Shown piece after piece: positions 1 to 9,746 of a stretch of 64,000 bases of DNA (position 1 is the stretch's first letter; each line of letters opens with the position of its first letter). The stretch lies in contig VXAZ01002480.1 in the NCBI GenBank assembly GCA_013399875.1, positions 210,419 through 274,418 of the forward strand. Direction: 5' to 3'. A model generated the notes under the pieces. That model was not told where the DNA came from. It saw nothing but the letters and a program-made list of their open reading frames with translations, and did no database searches. Source of the stretch: Gymnorhina tibicen. Lineage: Eukaryota; Chordata; Aves; Passeriformes; Artamidae. The position numbers and the translations under genes were made by a program.

Positions 1-60
1 CCCCAGCCGAGGGAGCTGCTCCTGTGCTGGGTGCAAGGGTGGAGCATGCTGTGGAATCAG

Positions 61-295
61 AGAGTCACAGAACCACAGAATATCCTGGGTTGGAAAGGAT
101 TCACAAGGAGTCCAGCTCCTGTCCCTGCACAGACACCCCAACACCCCCACCCTGGGCATCCCTGGCAGCGCTGTCCCAACGCTCCTGGAGCTCTGGCAGC
201 CTCGGGGCCGTGCCCATTCCCTGGGGAGCCTGGGCAGTGCCCAGCACCCTCTGGGGGAAAAACCAATTCCTAGTGTTAATGTCCTTCACACCACT
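61..295 (-). mobile_element. CR1 LINE fragment, 3' end at left
   Basis: The plus strand begins with tandem GAGTCACAGAACCACAGAAT followed by a GGGTTGGAAAGGA block, which is the reverse complement of the avian CR1 3' terminus. The similarity continues loosely through the usual 'grouped lesson' of CR1 3' UTR blocks to about 295. The copy is 5'-truncated and diverged, so it is an old, non-coding insertion in the STK32C intron, in the same orientation as that gene. The right boundary is approximate. Confidence 0.6.
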
Positions 296-1572
296 CCTGC
301 TGCAGTTGCCCATATCCGTGGGCAGCCTCGGGGGCCAGGCGGGATGGGGTCTGACCAGCACTGATGGGCCAACACCAGAGGCTCTCCAGCACCCTGGGAC
401 CCCCAGACGCCGCTCACCCGGCTGTGCCCCCCCAGAACCAGGCTGCCCTTTGACGGCGCCGGGGTGGGGCGTCTCCCGTGTCTCCGGAGCCTGCCAGTGA
501 CACGGCGCGCGACCGAGCGACGGCAGCAGTGTCCAGCAGGGATGTGCGCCCCAACTCCCTGCCTGTGGCTCTGGCAAACCCTCAGCCTCGTGTGAGATCC
601 AGGACAATAGAGGAAAAATCAAGGGCAAGAAATATCTGTGGCAGCTAAATATCAAGGGATTAAGTTTCCAGCCTTTCTTTAAGGGGAAAAATCCAACATT
701 TATAAAGCTGGAAAAAAAGAAAATGGATCAAGCTAGTGTTGATGTCAAAGAGGGATTCAGTTGAGAATAGACTTGAAGGGAATTTTATTTATGGTGCAGC
801 TGCTGGGTGGGCATCTGTGACCTTTAGAAAATGGATTAAAGCCTTTCTATACCCAGCTCCAGGCTGTGTGAATTATTAAAGCAACAAAATCATGAAGTTG
901 AAGTACTTGTGCAAAGCAACCCCCACACAGCCAGCCTTCCCCGGGAGGGCCAGTGCAGAGCCAGGCACAGGGACCAGGACCCCCAGCCCCCTCTAGAGCA
1001 GACCGAAAGCCAGGCCCCCACGGGCCTCCAGCCACCACCCCAGGAACAGTGGTTCCCTCTGGAAGATTCCATTTCCTGATGCTGCTCATTCCAGCCCCAA
1101 CCGTGGTTTAACCCCCTATTTGCAATGGCACACAAAGACACAAATCCATGCTGAAAAACTTCAGATGTGCTCTTATTTCTTCACAGCAGTGAAGTGTAAA
1201 TAATGAATCCCCACAACCCCATCCAGCTCTTTATCCCTCGGAAAAGGCGGCTGGGGCTGGGGCTGCAGAATCAAAAGGGAAGCCCAGGTGGGAGGAGGAG
1301 TACAGGAGCAAACATCCCCAGCAGCCTCATGGATCAAATGGACGGGGACTGAGGCCAGAAGAGGCCAACTTTTAACAGGGAGAGGTCCAGACCCTGCAAT
1401 GCCACCGATGCCTTCGGAGATGTCTGGGTCTCGTCCTGTCTCTCGTGGAGCACAATGAACCTCAGAGCATATTTCCCATTAAAACGGGGCCACAAACTGC
1501 ACCCCATTCTAGGAACCCTCTCCTGGCTGCTGTTCCTTGGGAAATGGCACCAGAGCAGCCAAAACCCGAGCA

Positions 1573-1590
1573 GCTGCTGCTGCTGCTGCT
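1573..1590. repeat. (GCT)6 trinucleotide repeat
   Basis: Six perfect GCT units are visible. It is intronic and short, so probably only modestly length-variable. Confidence 0.85.
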
Positions 1591-2987
1591 TGGAAAGGAG
1601 CCTGTGCTACAGGAGGAACACTATGCTGATATTAAATCACTGAAAATCAAATAACAGCACCTCTACTATGTGTGGAAAATATTACACGCTTGCTAATTGG
1701 AGTAAACATGGAATTGAACCTGACCTTCATTTGATTAATTGTACTTTAAAGCTGATTAAACCTATCTCTAGAAAAGAGAAATTGGCCAGGGGCTCTCAGG
1801 CTCCTCAGAAGGGATTTCTGAGTTCCTTTTTCCTTCCTTTCCTACAGTTCCCATACCGAGGACCTCACAGTCTGTCCTGAGAGGTGCCCAGAGGGCCCGT
1901 GGAAGAAAATGCTGTGCCCAAGGCCACCACAGGCGCTGCTCCCAGGTCCTGTCCCTGTGCGATCACACGGTGCCACAGCTCCCACAGGTCATTCACACAC
2001 TGAGGGTCCACTCAGACATGGACACTGGCTCCTAAATATCTTCCTGAACACAGGACAGAGTGGTTAAATCAAGCAAAGCAACTAAGTCACTCCTCAATTT
2101 CAAGTACACTTGCCAGGTAGGGAGTTTTATGTTTTCTGTAATTAAATGCGAGTTGTAAATGACTTGGTAAACGCAAAAAGCTTTTCTCAGTGTCAGAGGA
2201 AATTCAGCATATTGACATAATTATCCAGAAAGATGACAGATGAATCATTTCAGCATTTTGTTGAAGGTGTATGTACAGTTCTGATGCCTGATAGACTGCT
2301 ACATGCTAGACTTAACCTTTCTGCAACACAAAGCGCAGAGCGAGCAGCCACAGGGAGCAGCCACAAGGAGCAGCTCTCTTCAAAGCCAAGGGAGTCCTGC
2401 CCTGGGATAAGGATGGTTTTTGCTCTGTTTCACGTTCTGAGCAGAATTATTTTTTCAGGTGCTGCTGCTTAAAAGAGTAAAACCTCCTTCTCTGGAAAAT
2501 TTATATTTGAAGCGTGAATCTTCTATCAGCTTGGAACAATAATGTGAGCTGCTCTTTTTCACTCAGGTTTTGAGTTAGTGTTTGGTCTTTGATTGTGAGC
2601 TGAAGACACAAGACCCTGAGTGTTCCTGTTCTCACCCGGAGTGTCTGGGGAGACTTTCTTCTGCTGTTTGCCTCATCCTCACAGCGCAAGGACTGAGCTG
2701 GTATTTAATCATTCGCCATCGTTCAACAGAAGCCCAGAAATCTGACAGAGCTCTGCTGCAAGCTTTCGCCTCTCCTTGCTCAAGGGACGTATCTGCAAAG
2801 GGGGGTGAGTGTTTCAAACCACCCCCTCAGTGACTTCCACACTGCTGGCAATCCATTTTCATTAGCCCTGGAAGCCCCAGGCGGAATTCACGTGGGTGGG
2901 TTGTGCCAGAGCAGGGCGAGCGATCTCTGGTGCTCATCAGGAGCTGAGGCTGTAACGAAACATCTTCACTAGGAGGAAGCACCAACA

Positions 2988-3507
2988 GCAGCACTGGGAC
3001 CGACAGTCCCCTCTCCCGGCTCTCAGCACAGCTGGACTCAGGAGCAGCACTGGGACTGAGTCCCCTCTCCCGGCTCTCAGCACAGCTGGACTCAGGGGCA
3101 GCACCGGGACCGAGTCCCCTCTCCCGGCTCTCAGCACAGCTGGACTCAGGGGCAACACTGTGACCGACAGCCCCCTCTGCTGGCTCTCAGCAGAGCNGGA
3201 CTGAGTCCCCTCTCCCGGCTCTCAGCACAGCTGGACTCAGGGGCAGCACTGGGACTGAGTCCCCTCTCCCAGCTCTCAGCACAGCTGGACTCAGTGGCAG
3301 CACCGGGACTGAGTCCCCTCTCCCGACTCTCAGCACAGCTGGACTCAGTGGCAGCACCGGGACTGAGTCCCCTCTCCCAGCTCTCAGCACAGCTGGACTC
3401 AGTGGCAGCACCGGGACTGAGTCCCCTCTCCCGGCTCTCAGCACAGCTGGACTCAGGGGCAGCACTGGGACTGAGTCCCCTCTCCCGGCTCTCAGCACAG
3501 CTGGACT
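2988..3507. repeat. 54-bp minisatellite, about 9.6 copies
   Basis: A 54-bp unit with the core CCCCTCTCCCGGCTCTCAGC followed by ACAGCTGGACTCAG is repeated about nine to ten times. Units differ by a few substitutions (for example CCGGGACTGAG versus CACTGGGACTGAG). One divergent unit at about 3155-3196 carries GACAGCCCCCTCTGCTGG and ends at a single N. Because 54 is divisible by three, every frame free of stops in one unit stays open across the array, which produces long artificial repeat 'proteins' on both strands. I see no reason to treat any of these as genes. Confidence 0.92.
3197..3197. other. Single ambiguous base (N) inside the minisatellite
   Basis: One N interrupts the 54-bp array. The unit to its left is atypical and breaks off at CAGAGC; the array resumes with GGACTGAG, skipping part of a unit. 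It resembles the single-N junctions at 8767 and 15071 and probably marks a contig join. The true copy number of the array is therefore uncertain. Confidence 0.7.
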
Positions 3508-4160
3508 CTCCCCGCACACACTGTGGCTGATCTTGTGCTGCTGCCGTCACTCGGCGCTGACGCTGCTTAATATGTTTAAAGTATGCAGAAAGAGATTTTC
3601 AGTAACTGGTAAGAATTTGGATTCTTCTGGCCAAACAGGTCTCAGATCTCCTGGGAAGTTCCTGCTTTTGCAAAGTTTCCATCTTCCAGCCATCCGAGCG
3701 TAGCAGGTCAGGCTGCTCCCGAGGCCGTGGCCCAGCGGGACATGGCCTTGTCAGGCTGCACCACACAGAGGGAGAAGGCAAAGGACAGTGTGGGTCATGT
3801 CCAGAGCCAGATCTGGATTTCCTCACCCTCACGGCATCAGCTTTTGATCAAAGTACAATGGGAGGAACCGGCCAAGATGACCCGACTGGAGGGAAACACG
3901 AGCAGGTGCAGCCTGCCCCAGCCACTCGGCTTGGCCTGGTCCTCCTGCAGCGCGTGGGGACACTCGTGCCGCCCTCGGAGCTGGGCTGGGCCGCTCCACG
4001 GGTTTGACATCGCACGTCTCGCACCCTTCCCGAGGCCATGGCCCACGGCCCACGGCACTCGAGAGCCACCCGAGCAGTGGCACACCCAGGTCAGCAGCGC
4101 CCAGGGATCCCCCCGGGACTGCCGCTCCGCAGCTCCTGCCCGCCACGCATGGGGGCTGCA

Positions 4161-4470
4161 CAGGGGGCACGGCCCCAGCCGCTCACAGCAAAGCACGGGT
4201 GATGGAGAGAGGGACTGCAGAGCTCCCAGTGTGCCCAGAGCACCGCGCTGGCACTGCCAGCTCAGGGGGCACGGCCCCGGCCGCTCACAGCAAAGCACGG
4301 GTGACAGACACAGGGACTGCAGAGCTCCCGGTGTGCCCCGAGCACCGCGCTGGCACTGCCAGCTCAGGGGGCACGGCCCCGGCCGCTCACAGCAAAGCAC
4401 GGGTGATGGACACAGGGACTGCAGAGCTCCCGGTGTGCCCCGAGCACCGTGCTGGCACTGCCAGCTCAGG
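4161..4470. repeat. 102-bp minisatellite, 3 copies
   Basis: Units begin at about 4161, 4263 and 4365 with CAGGGGGCACGGCCCC and contain GCTCACAGCAAAGCACGGGT and GGGACTGCAGAGCTCCC. A degenerate fourth start follows near 4467. The second and third units are almost identical, and the first differs at several bases. The length is 34 codons, so reading frames stay open through the array, which explains the overlapping 177- to 286-codon frames here. No protein family is recognisable. Confidence 0.9.
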
Positions 4471-5074
4471 GGGACGCGGGGAGTCACCGGCACGGGGGGA
4501 GCGAGAGCTGGCCACAAAGGGAATGCGGAAGGACTAACACCAGGAAACCAAGCAGTAACCGATCCCCAGAGATGCACAGCTCTTTGATCATCACCTCCCA
4601 CATCCTCCCACCTGCTTGGCAAGAAAAAACAGTTAAAAATAAAAACCAAAACCTCTCCACCATAACTGATTTCTGATTGGGAAAACAGCCCAGGACTTCA
4701 TAGAACCCTCTTGACCAGTGTGCCAGCTCAGTCAAGCACCATGGGCAACTTCCAGCACCTTCCTGACTCACTGCCCCCCCTCACAACCCAGATATCCCCA
4801 CAGGAAACTGAAAACATAAAGAATGTTTGCTGTAAAATGGTCACAATTGTGCTGGTAATTTAAAATACATCTGTTGCACCAAGATGCCAAGAATTAAAGC
4901 AATGCCAAATGGCAACAAGGAATTTTCCTGAACATTTTTCCTGTGTCGACTGAGCAGCCACCATAAAAAAAATACAAAAATAGCCAATTTCGGCCCCGTT
5001 ACTGTTCCAATAACCCACAAGTACATAACAGCAGACACCTGATAAACCATGCAAGACCGAGTGCTCAAGCCTAC

Positions 5075-5130
5075 CTTGCCAAAGCTTCCCTTCCCAATCG
5101 CCCGGAGAATCTGGAAGTGGTCAAAGTTCA
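5075..5130 (-). CDS. STK32C: STK32C coding exon (start of kinase domain)
   Basis: On the minus strand a pyrimidine-rich tract ending TTGTAG is followed by 56 bp and then a GTAGGC donor. With one base carried over from the previous exon (G|TG = Val) it reads NFDHFQILRAIGKGSFGK. This is the N-lobe start of the STK32/YANK Ser/Thr kinases: the Gly-rich ATP-binding loop GxGxxG is present as GKGSFG. The exon starts in phase 1 and ends in phase 0, which fits the family's exon structure. Gln in NFDHFQ fits STK32B or STK32C rather than STK32A (Glu). The LRRC27-like exons on the opposite strand about 50 kb away favour STK32C, since STK32C and LRRC27 are head-to-head in human. The exon carrying VAIK lysine and the catalytic HRD/DFN motifs are not in the window. 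STK32 kinases are little-studied cytoplasmic or membrane-associated kinases. Confidence 0.9.
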
Positions 5131-6360
5131 CTACAAGGTAAAGAAGAAAGAATTTACATTTGTAAGTGCTTTACTACAAATAAGATTGCATTTAAAAGAA
5201 GACAGGGAGACAACTACAAAGCGTTGGCCAAGCTTTTATTAAAAGTTTGCCTCTGGGGAAGCTGCAGGACAGCAGCTGCTTTCCTTTCAAGTCCCTTTTC
5301 ACCTGCTTGAGGGAACTGGCAGAGGGTTGAATGAGGTTGCTAAATTAGTGGTTTAGCACAAGTTAAAATACAGCTTTGACCTGTGTGGACCCAGGGGGAG
5401 CCTCACAGAGCTCAGAGGCAAACTGCAAGTGTGGCAAAGTGGGCAGTGTGGAGAGACCCTGCCCCACACTCTGCCCCTGCCCCATGGCCCCTGCCCCACA
5501 GCCCCTGGCCCTGCTCCCTCGCCTGTGCTCAGGCAGCGCTGGGCGTGCTGGGGTGGTGCTGCCAAAGGACAGCAGTCAGAGCACAGGGACACTTCCACTC
5601 CCTTCACACAAAAACCCATCTGGATCCGTTGTTTCTTCCCGAGGCAGGGCGAGGAGCAATGGCAAGAAATGATCGTGCAGCCGCAATACCTCAGCCACTG
5701 CCTCGATCAGATGCTGCTGCAAACAAAATTATATTTATACCAAAGCGCTGCTGTGATTTAATTTAATACCAGTTTTAAATAAAAAAGACGAGGTGAGGAG
5801 GAGCTCGCTGATGGACTGAGCCCACCTGCTCAGATCCAGCTGTCAGCCCTTGACAGTTCTACCATGAGACCCTGACTGTGCAGGGGACCCTCAGCATCCC
5901 TCGCCAGACGTCTGGATGAAAAATGCTTGGCGTGGGCTTGGGGGCTTGCAGCTCGAGATGGGCAACAATGAGCACTGACTCTGTTGACTGGCCACAGAGA
6001 CCAAAATCACTCAGGAAGAGTGGGAACAAAGAATTCACTATAAATATTGCGAGTCCCACTCCCAGATCTTAAATAAATGCACATCTGTCATCTCTGAGGA
6101 TGAATCAAGAGCCCACGCATGCCCATAGAGTTCCTATTACCCTTTTGTGCTAGGCTTATATCCAAAATATTGTTATTGTCACTTTTGTGGGACATTTTCT
6201 GCAGGAGAGCTCAGAAAACTCTGCCAAATGAAACTGAAAACAGAATCTGGGCCAGCTCTCACTCTGTGCCTCCTGCACCCCCAGTCCCCTCCCTCAGTGA
6301 TGTGGAAGGGCTGATGCACCACGACTGCTCCACGTTTATTGGTTTAATTGACTTTGTGGA

Positions 6361-6424
6361 GATTGGCCAAAGGCTGGACTCATTGAGCTTGGAGGTTTAT
6401 TCCAGCATTAATGATTCTGTGATC
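6361..6424 (+). mobile_element. Very short CR1 3' tail
   Basis: GGCTGGACTCATTGAGCTTGGAGG followed by TTTATTCCAGCATTAATGATTCTGTGAT matches the last 50-60 bp of CR1 elements (GGACTCGATGATCTT..., then TTCCAACCTTAATGATTCTGTGAT) with scattered changes. It is an extreme 5' truncation, antisense to STK32C. The evidence given here is split into two pieces of the same site. Confidence 0.65.
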
Positions 6425-7170
6425 TCCCTGGGATTTCTCCAGGAGATCCCACGACAGAGCCCCTGGGGACAGCAGTGTCCCCCCAGCATTCTGACAGCCT
6501 CCCACGTGCCCGGGGGAAGGGCTCAGCCCCACGGGTGGTGTGTCACCTCCTCATCACCTCCCTTCTCTGTGGGCCTTTCATTTAAGCACTGATTTTATTG
6601 AGGATTTTCCTACCATACCTACCAGAGGGGCTGCAGTGTGCACTGCAAAACTGCAGCTTCAGCTTCATAAATATTCTGTCTGAAATCTTCTGGCTGAAGC
6701 ATTTGGAGCAACAGATCAAATGTTTTCCACGTGCAATCAAATCCATTGACTGACCTCCCGTCACCAAGAGGATGCCCAGCTACAGTGAGCCCCTTGGAAG
6801 GGCAGCATTTTCCTGGCAGTTAAACCACATGCAAGTGCTTATGATCTGCCACCACTCCAGGAGGAGAGCTTTTGACAATTCTTTGTTATAATGTTTGTAA
6901 TACTGTGTAAAAAAGCATTGCCACTGAGAAAACAAACCCCAAAGTGTCATTTCCATGTATCCATGACTACAGCTGATCTGGGAAGCCTGCTCAAGTCAGC
7001 AGGCAGGAAACAAACCTAGATATGAATATTCACCAGGCCCTTGAACCTATCAGCAGAGATGTCACTTCTAATAAATTAATACAGAGTTCTGCTGATGGGA
7101 AGTTCAGATGATGCACTGACTGGTTTCCCAGTTCCAGTATTTTCTGCAGGACTCAGTAAGAAATCCGATA

Positions 7171-7206
7171 ATTCTATGTAAGTAAACGATTCTATGATTC
7201 CATGAT
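7171..7206 (+). mobile_element. Possible CR1 tail remnant
   Basis: Imperfect ATTCTATG units (ATTCTATGTAAG, then GATTCTATGATTCCATGAT) resemble the CR1 terminal octamer repeats. There is no recognisable CR1 body upstream, so it could be a chance AT-rich string. Confidence 0.3.
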
Positions 7207-7787
7207 CCCAATAAAGCAAAAGCAATCTCAGCATTTGAAGAAGAAAATCATAGTAGCAGTGTGTTGCTTTTTGTGCACAGCACGCTGGATTACTAAAAAT
7301 GTTAACTTACCACTACAGAATATGTGATTATCCCTGAAATAGAAACCCTGAACCTGCCTGGAACAATTGCGTATGCTCCAGAGGCTCCGCTCTCGGAGCT
7401 GACAGGAGAAAGCTGTCATTCACCCACAGCCAGAGGAGCTGATTATCTGGGGGTGACTGGTACGAGCCTGAGTCACAGACGCCAGCGGAGTGACTGGTGG
7501 CAGCGAGCAGGAGGTGACAGCTGCTGCCTTTCACAGGCCCTGCTCACCCCCTGCTCTGCCACAGCACGGCTCCGACAGCCACGATCTGGAGAGCCGGGAA
7601 TGGCCTTGGCCGCAGGACCAGCCGGAGTAACTCACGAGAGGGGCAGAGGGACCTGAAAACCTGGATGCTTTAGGAAGCATTTCTGTGCCGAGAGGCTGCT
7701 CAAGCCCTGGCACAGCTCGTGCAGACACGGGCACCATCCAAGCCTGTCAGTGTTCAGGAGGCATTTGGACAATGCCCTTAGCAGCAT

Positions 7788-8766
7788 GCTTTAGCTTGGG
7801 GCAGGCCTGAAGCACCAAACTGTGGGACTTGATGAGTCCAGGTGAGTGGGACTAGTAGGTGCCTTACAACTGAAAATATTTGGTTCTTCTGTTCCGTTCC
7901 ATCCCATCCCATCCCATCCCATCCCATCCCATCCCCATCTGCAATGTGCAAACGTGAGGAGCTGACTTGCCCATCACGCCCAGCCAGTGCCATCTGCTGT
8001 GCTGCAATGCCCCACGGGTATTTCCTCAGCTCCTCACCAGAACAGGACCCCAGTTGTTCCACTGACCCCTCCAGCAGCTCCTCATCAGTGGAGCACCTCC
8101 GCTGGGCAGGGGAACCACGGGACATAAGACGTGGGCATTTGCCATGTGCTTCTTCCTGGCTCCCCCGGCACCGAGTGACAAACCATGAATCACAAATAAA
8201 GATAAAGAGCGTAGCCTGGCTTTGCTCCGTGTGCTGTGGCTTTGTTCTCCAGCTCCAGGAACGCATGACAAGGGGGGTGGCAGGGATGGCAGGGATGGCA
8301 GGGCTCCACGTGCCCACGGGACCTCCCCAAACCTCACGCAGCCCAGCCCTGCCCAGTGCACAACAGAGTGCCAGGTGCTGCTCTGACATCCCTGTAATTA
8401 AGATCTCATTGTAATCACAAGATGTGCTGTGGGATAAAGCAGGCTGCATACACAGCTTCCACTTGCCAGTGAAACAGAGAGAATGAAGAGTCCATTTCCC
8501 TGCAAAAATTCATTATACAGAAGGACGAGAGATAAAAAAAAAAAGAGGGCTTTTTCTTTACTATTTTAAAATTACGAATGTTTTCATTATTTTTTTCTAT
8601 TTATTCTGCATTTGTTTGCAAGACACCTGAAAGTAACACTCAGATACACAGGAGACTCCCAGTGAGGGTTCACCATTGAGACTGGTATTAATCTCCAACA
8701 GCAGGAGAGCAATGTAGTAGGATGCAGTTAGTAAACCTGGTCTACAATACCCTCAAATCCAGGGGA
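7788..8766. repeat. 979-bp tandem duplication, copy 1
   Basis: This copy begins GCTTTAGCTTGGGGCAGGCC and ends ACCCTCAAATCCAGGGGA directly before a single N. Copy 2 (8768-9746) begins with exactly the same bases right after the N. By eye I saw five substitutions and two 1-bp indels across 979 bp, which is allele-level divergence. The most economical reading is two overlapping contigs from different haplotypes joined without merging. Overlapping frames of about 190-220 codons appear in both copies only because the sequence is doubled. No gene is recognised. Confidence 0.9.
7901..7935. repeat. (ATCCC)7 pentanucleotide repeat
   Basis: Seven perfect ATCCC units. The corresponding run in copy 2 is at 8880-8909, where a single C-to-T change breaks the seventh unit. 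Confidence 0.9.
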
Positions 8767-8767
8767 N
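8767..8767. other. Single N at the duplication junction
   Basis: One N separates the two 979-bp copies at their exact boundary, which marks a scaffold join rather than a sequenced base. Confidence 0.9.
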
Positions 8768-9746
8768 GCTTTAGCTTGGGGCAGGCCTGAAGCACCAAAC
8801 TGTGGGACTTGATGAGTCAGGTGAGTGGGACTAGTAGGTGCCTTACAACTGAAAATATTTGGTTCTTCTGTTCCGTTCCATCCCATCCCATCCCATCCCA
8901 TCCCATCCCATTCCCATCTGCAATGTGCAAACGTGAGGAGCTGACTTGCCCATCACGCCCAGCCAGTGCCATCTGCTGTGCTGCAATGCCCCACGGGTAT
9001 TTCCTCAGCTCCTCACCAGAACAGGACCCCAGTTGTGCCACTGACCCCTCCAGCAGCTCCTCATCAGTGGAGCACCTCCGCTGGGCAGGGGAACCACGGG
9101 ACATAAGACGTGGGCATTTGCCATGTGCTTCTTCCTGGCTCCCCCGGCACCGAGTGACAAACCATGAATCACAAATAAAGATAAAGAGCGTAGCCTGGCT
9201 TTGCTCCGTGTGCTGTGGCTTTGTTCTCCAGCTCCAGGAACGCATGACAAGGGGGGTGGCAGGGATGGCAGGGATGGCAGGGCTCCACGTGCCCACGGGA
9301 CCTCCCCAAACCTCACGCAGCCCAGCCCTGCCCAGTGCACAACAGAGTGCCAGGTGCTGCTCTGACATCCCTGTAATTAAGATCTCATTGTAATCACAAG
9401 ATGTGCTGTGGGATAAAGCAGGCTGCATACACAGCTTCCACTTGCCAGTGAAACAGAGAGAATGAAGAGACCATTTCCCTGCAAAAATTTATTATACAGA
9501 AGGACGAGAGATAAAAAAAAAAAAGAGGGCTTTTTCTTTACTATTTTAAAATTATGAATGTTTTCATTATTTTTTTCTATTTATTCTGCATTTGTTTGCA
9601 AGACACCTGAAAGTAACACTCAGATACACAGGAGACTCCCAGTGAGGGTTCACCATTGAGACTGGTATTAATCTCCAACAGCAGGAGAGCAATGTAGTAG
9701 GATGCAGTTAGTAAACCTGGTCTACAATACCCTCAAATCCAGGGGA
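8768..9746. repeat. 979-bp tandem duplication, copy 2
   Basis: This is the second copy of 7788-8766. Differences seen include loss of one C in GAGTCCAGG, T to G in GTTGTTCC, T to A in AAGAGTCC, C to T in AATTCATT, C to T in ATTACGAATG and one extra A in a poly-A run. The copy then runs into unique sequence (AGCCAGCAAATTAAA). It is probably an alternative haplotype of copy 1 and not a real second locus. Confidence 0.9.
8880..8909. repeat. (ATCCC)6 pentanucleotide repeat in copy 2
   Basis: Six perfect units followed by ATTCCC; this is the counterpart of 7901-7935. Confidence 0.9.

Larger units (their letters stand above)
1..5074 (-). other. STK32C: STK32C intron 2 (3' part lies beyond the window)
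   Basis: This is sequence downstream (in minus-strand sense) of the kinase exon at 5075-5130. I looked on the minus strand for the next STK32 exon, which should encode the VCIVQK...YAMKYMNK segment, and did not see it, so it should lie left of base 1. The segment holds a CR1 fragment, a short GCT repeat and two minisatellites, described separately. The remaining stretches (about 300-1570, 1600-2985, 3510-4160 and 4475-5074) show no exon, RNA gene or other recognisable element. GC-rich frames here overlap on both strands and look like chance. Confidence 0.7.

Noticed and set aside
2937..3550. Repeat proteins or a CRISPR-like array in the 54-bp repeats
   Set aside because: The units are contiguous without unique spacers, so it is a minisatellite. 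Open frames result from the unit being a multiple of three.
3727..4649. Frames of 177-286 codons
   Set aside because: Driven by the 102-bp repeat and GC-rich flanks. They overlap on both strands and show no family motif.
4841..5074. Reading the STK32C exon through into the intron as a 96-residue protein
   Set aside because: A good GTAGGC donor follows GSFGK, and the sequence beyond it no longer resembles any kinase.
7778..9428. Pair of near-identical 190- to 220-codon frames suggesting a duplicated gene
   Set aside because: They are two copies of the same false duplication, with equally long frames on the opposite strand. No domain is visible.
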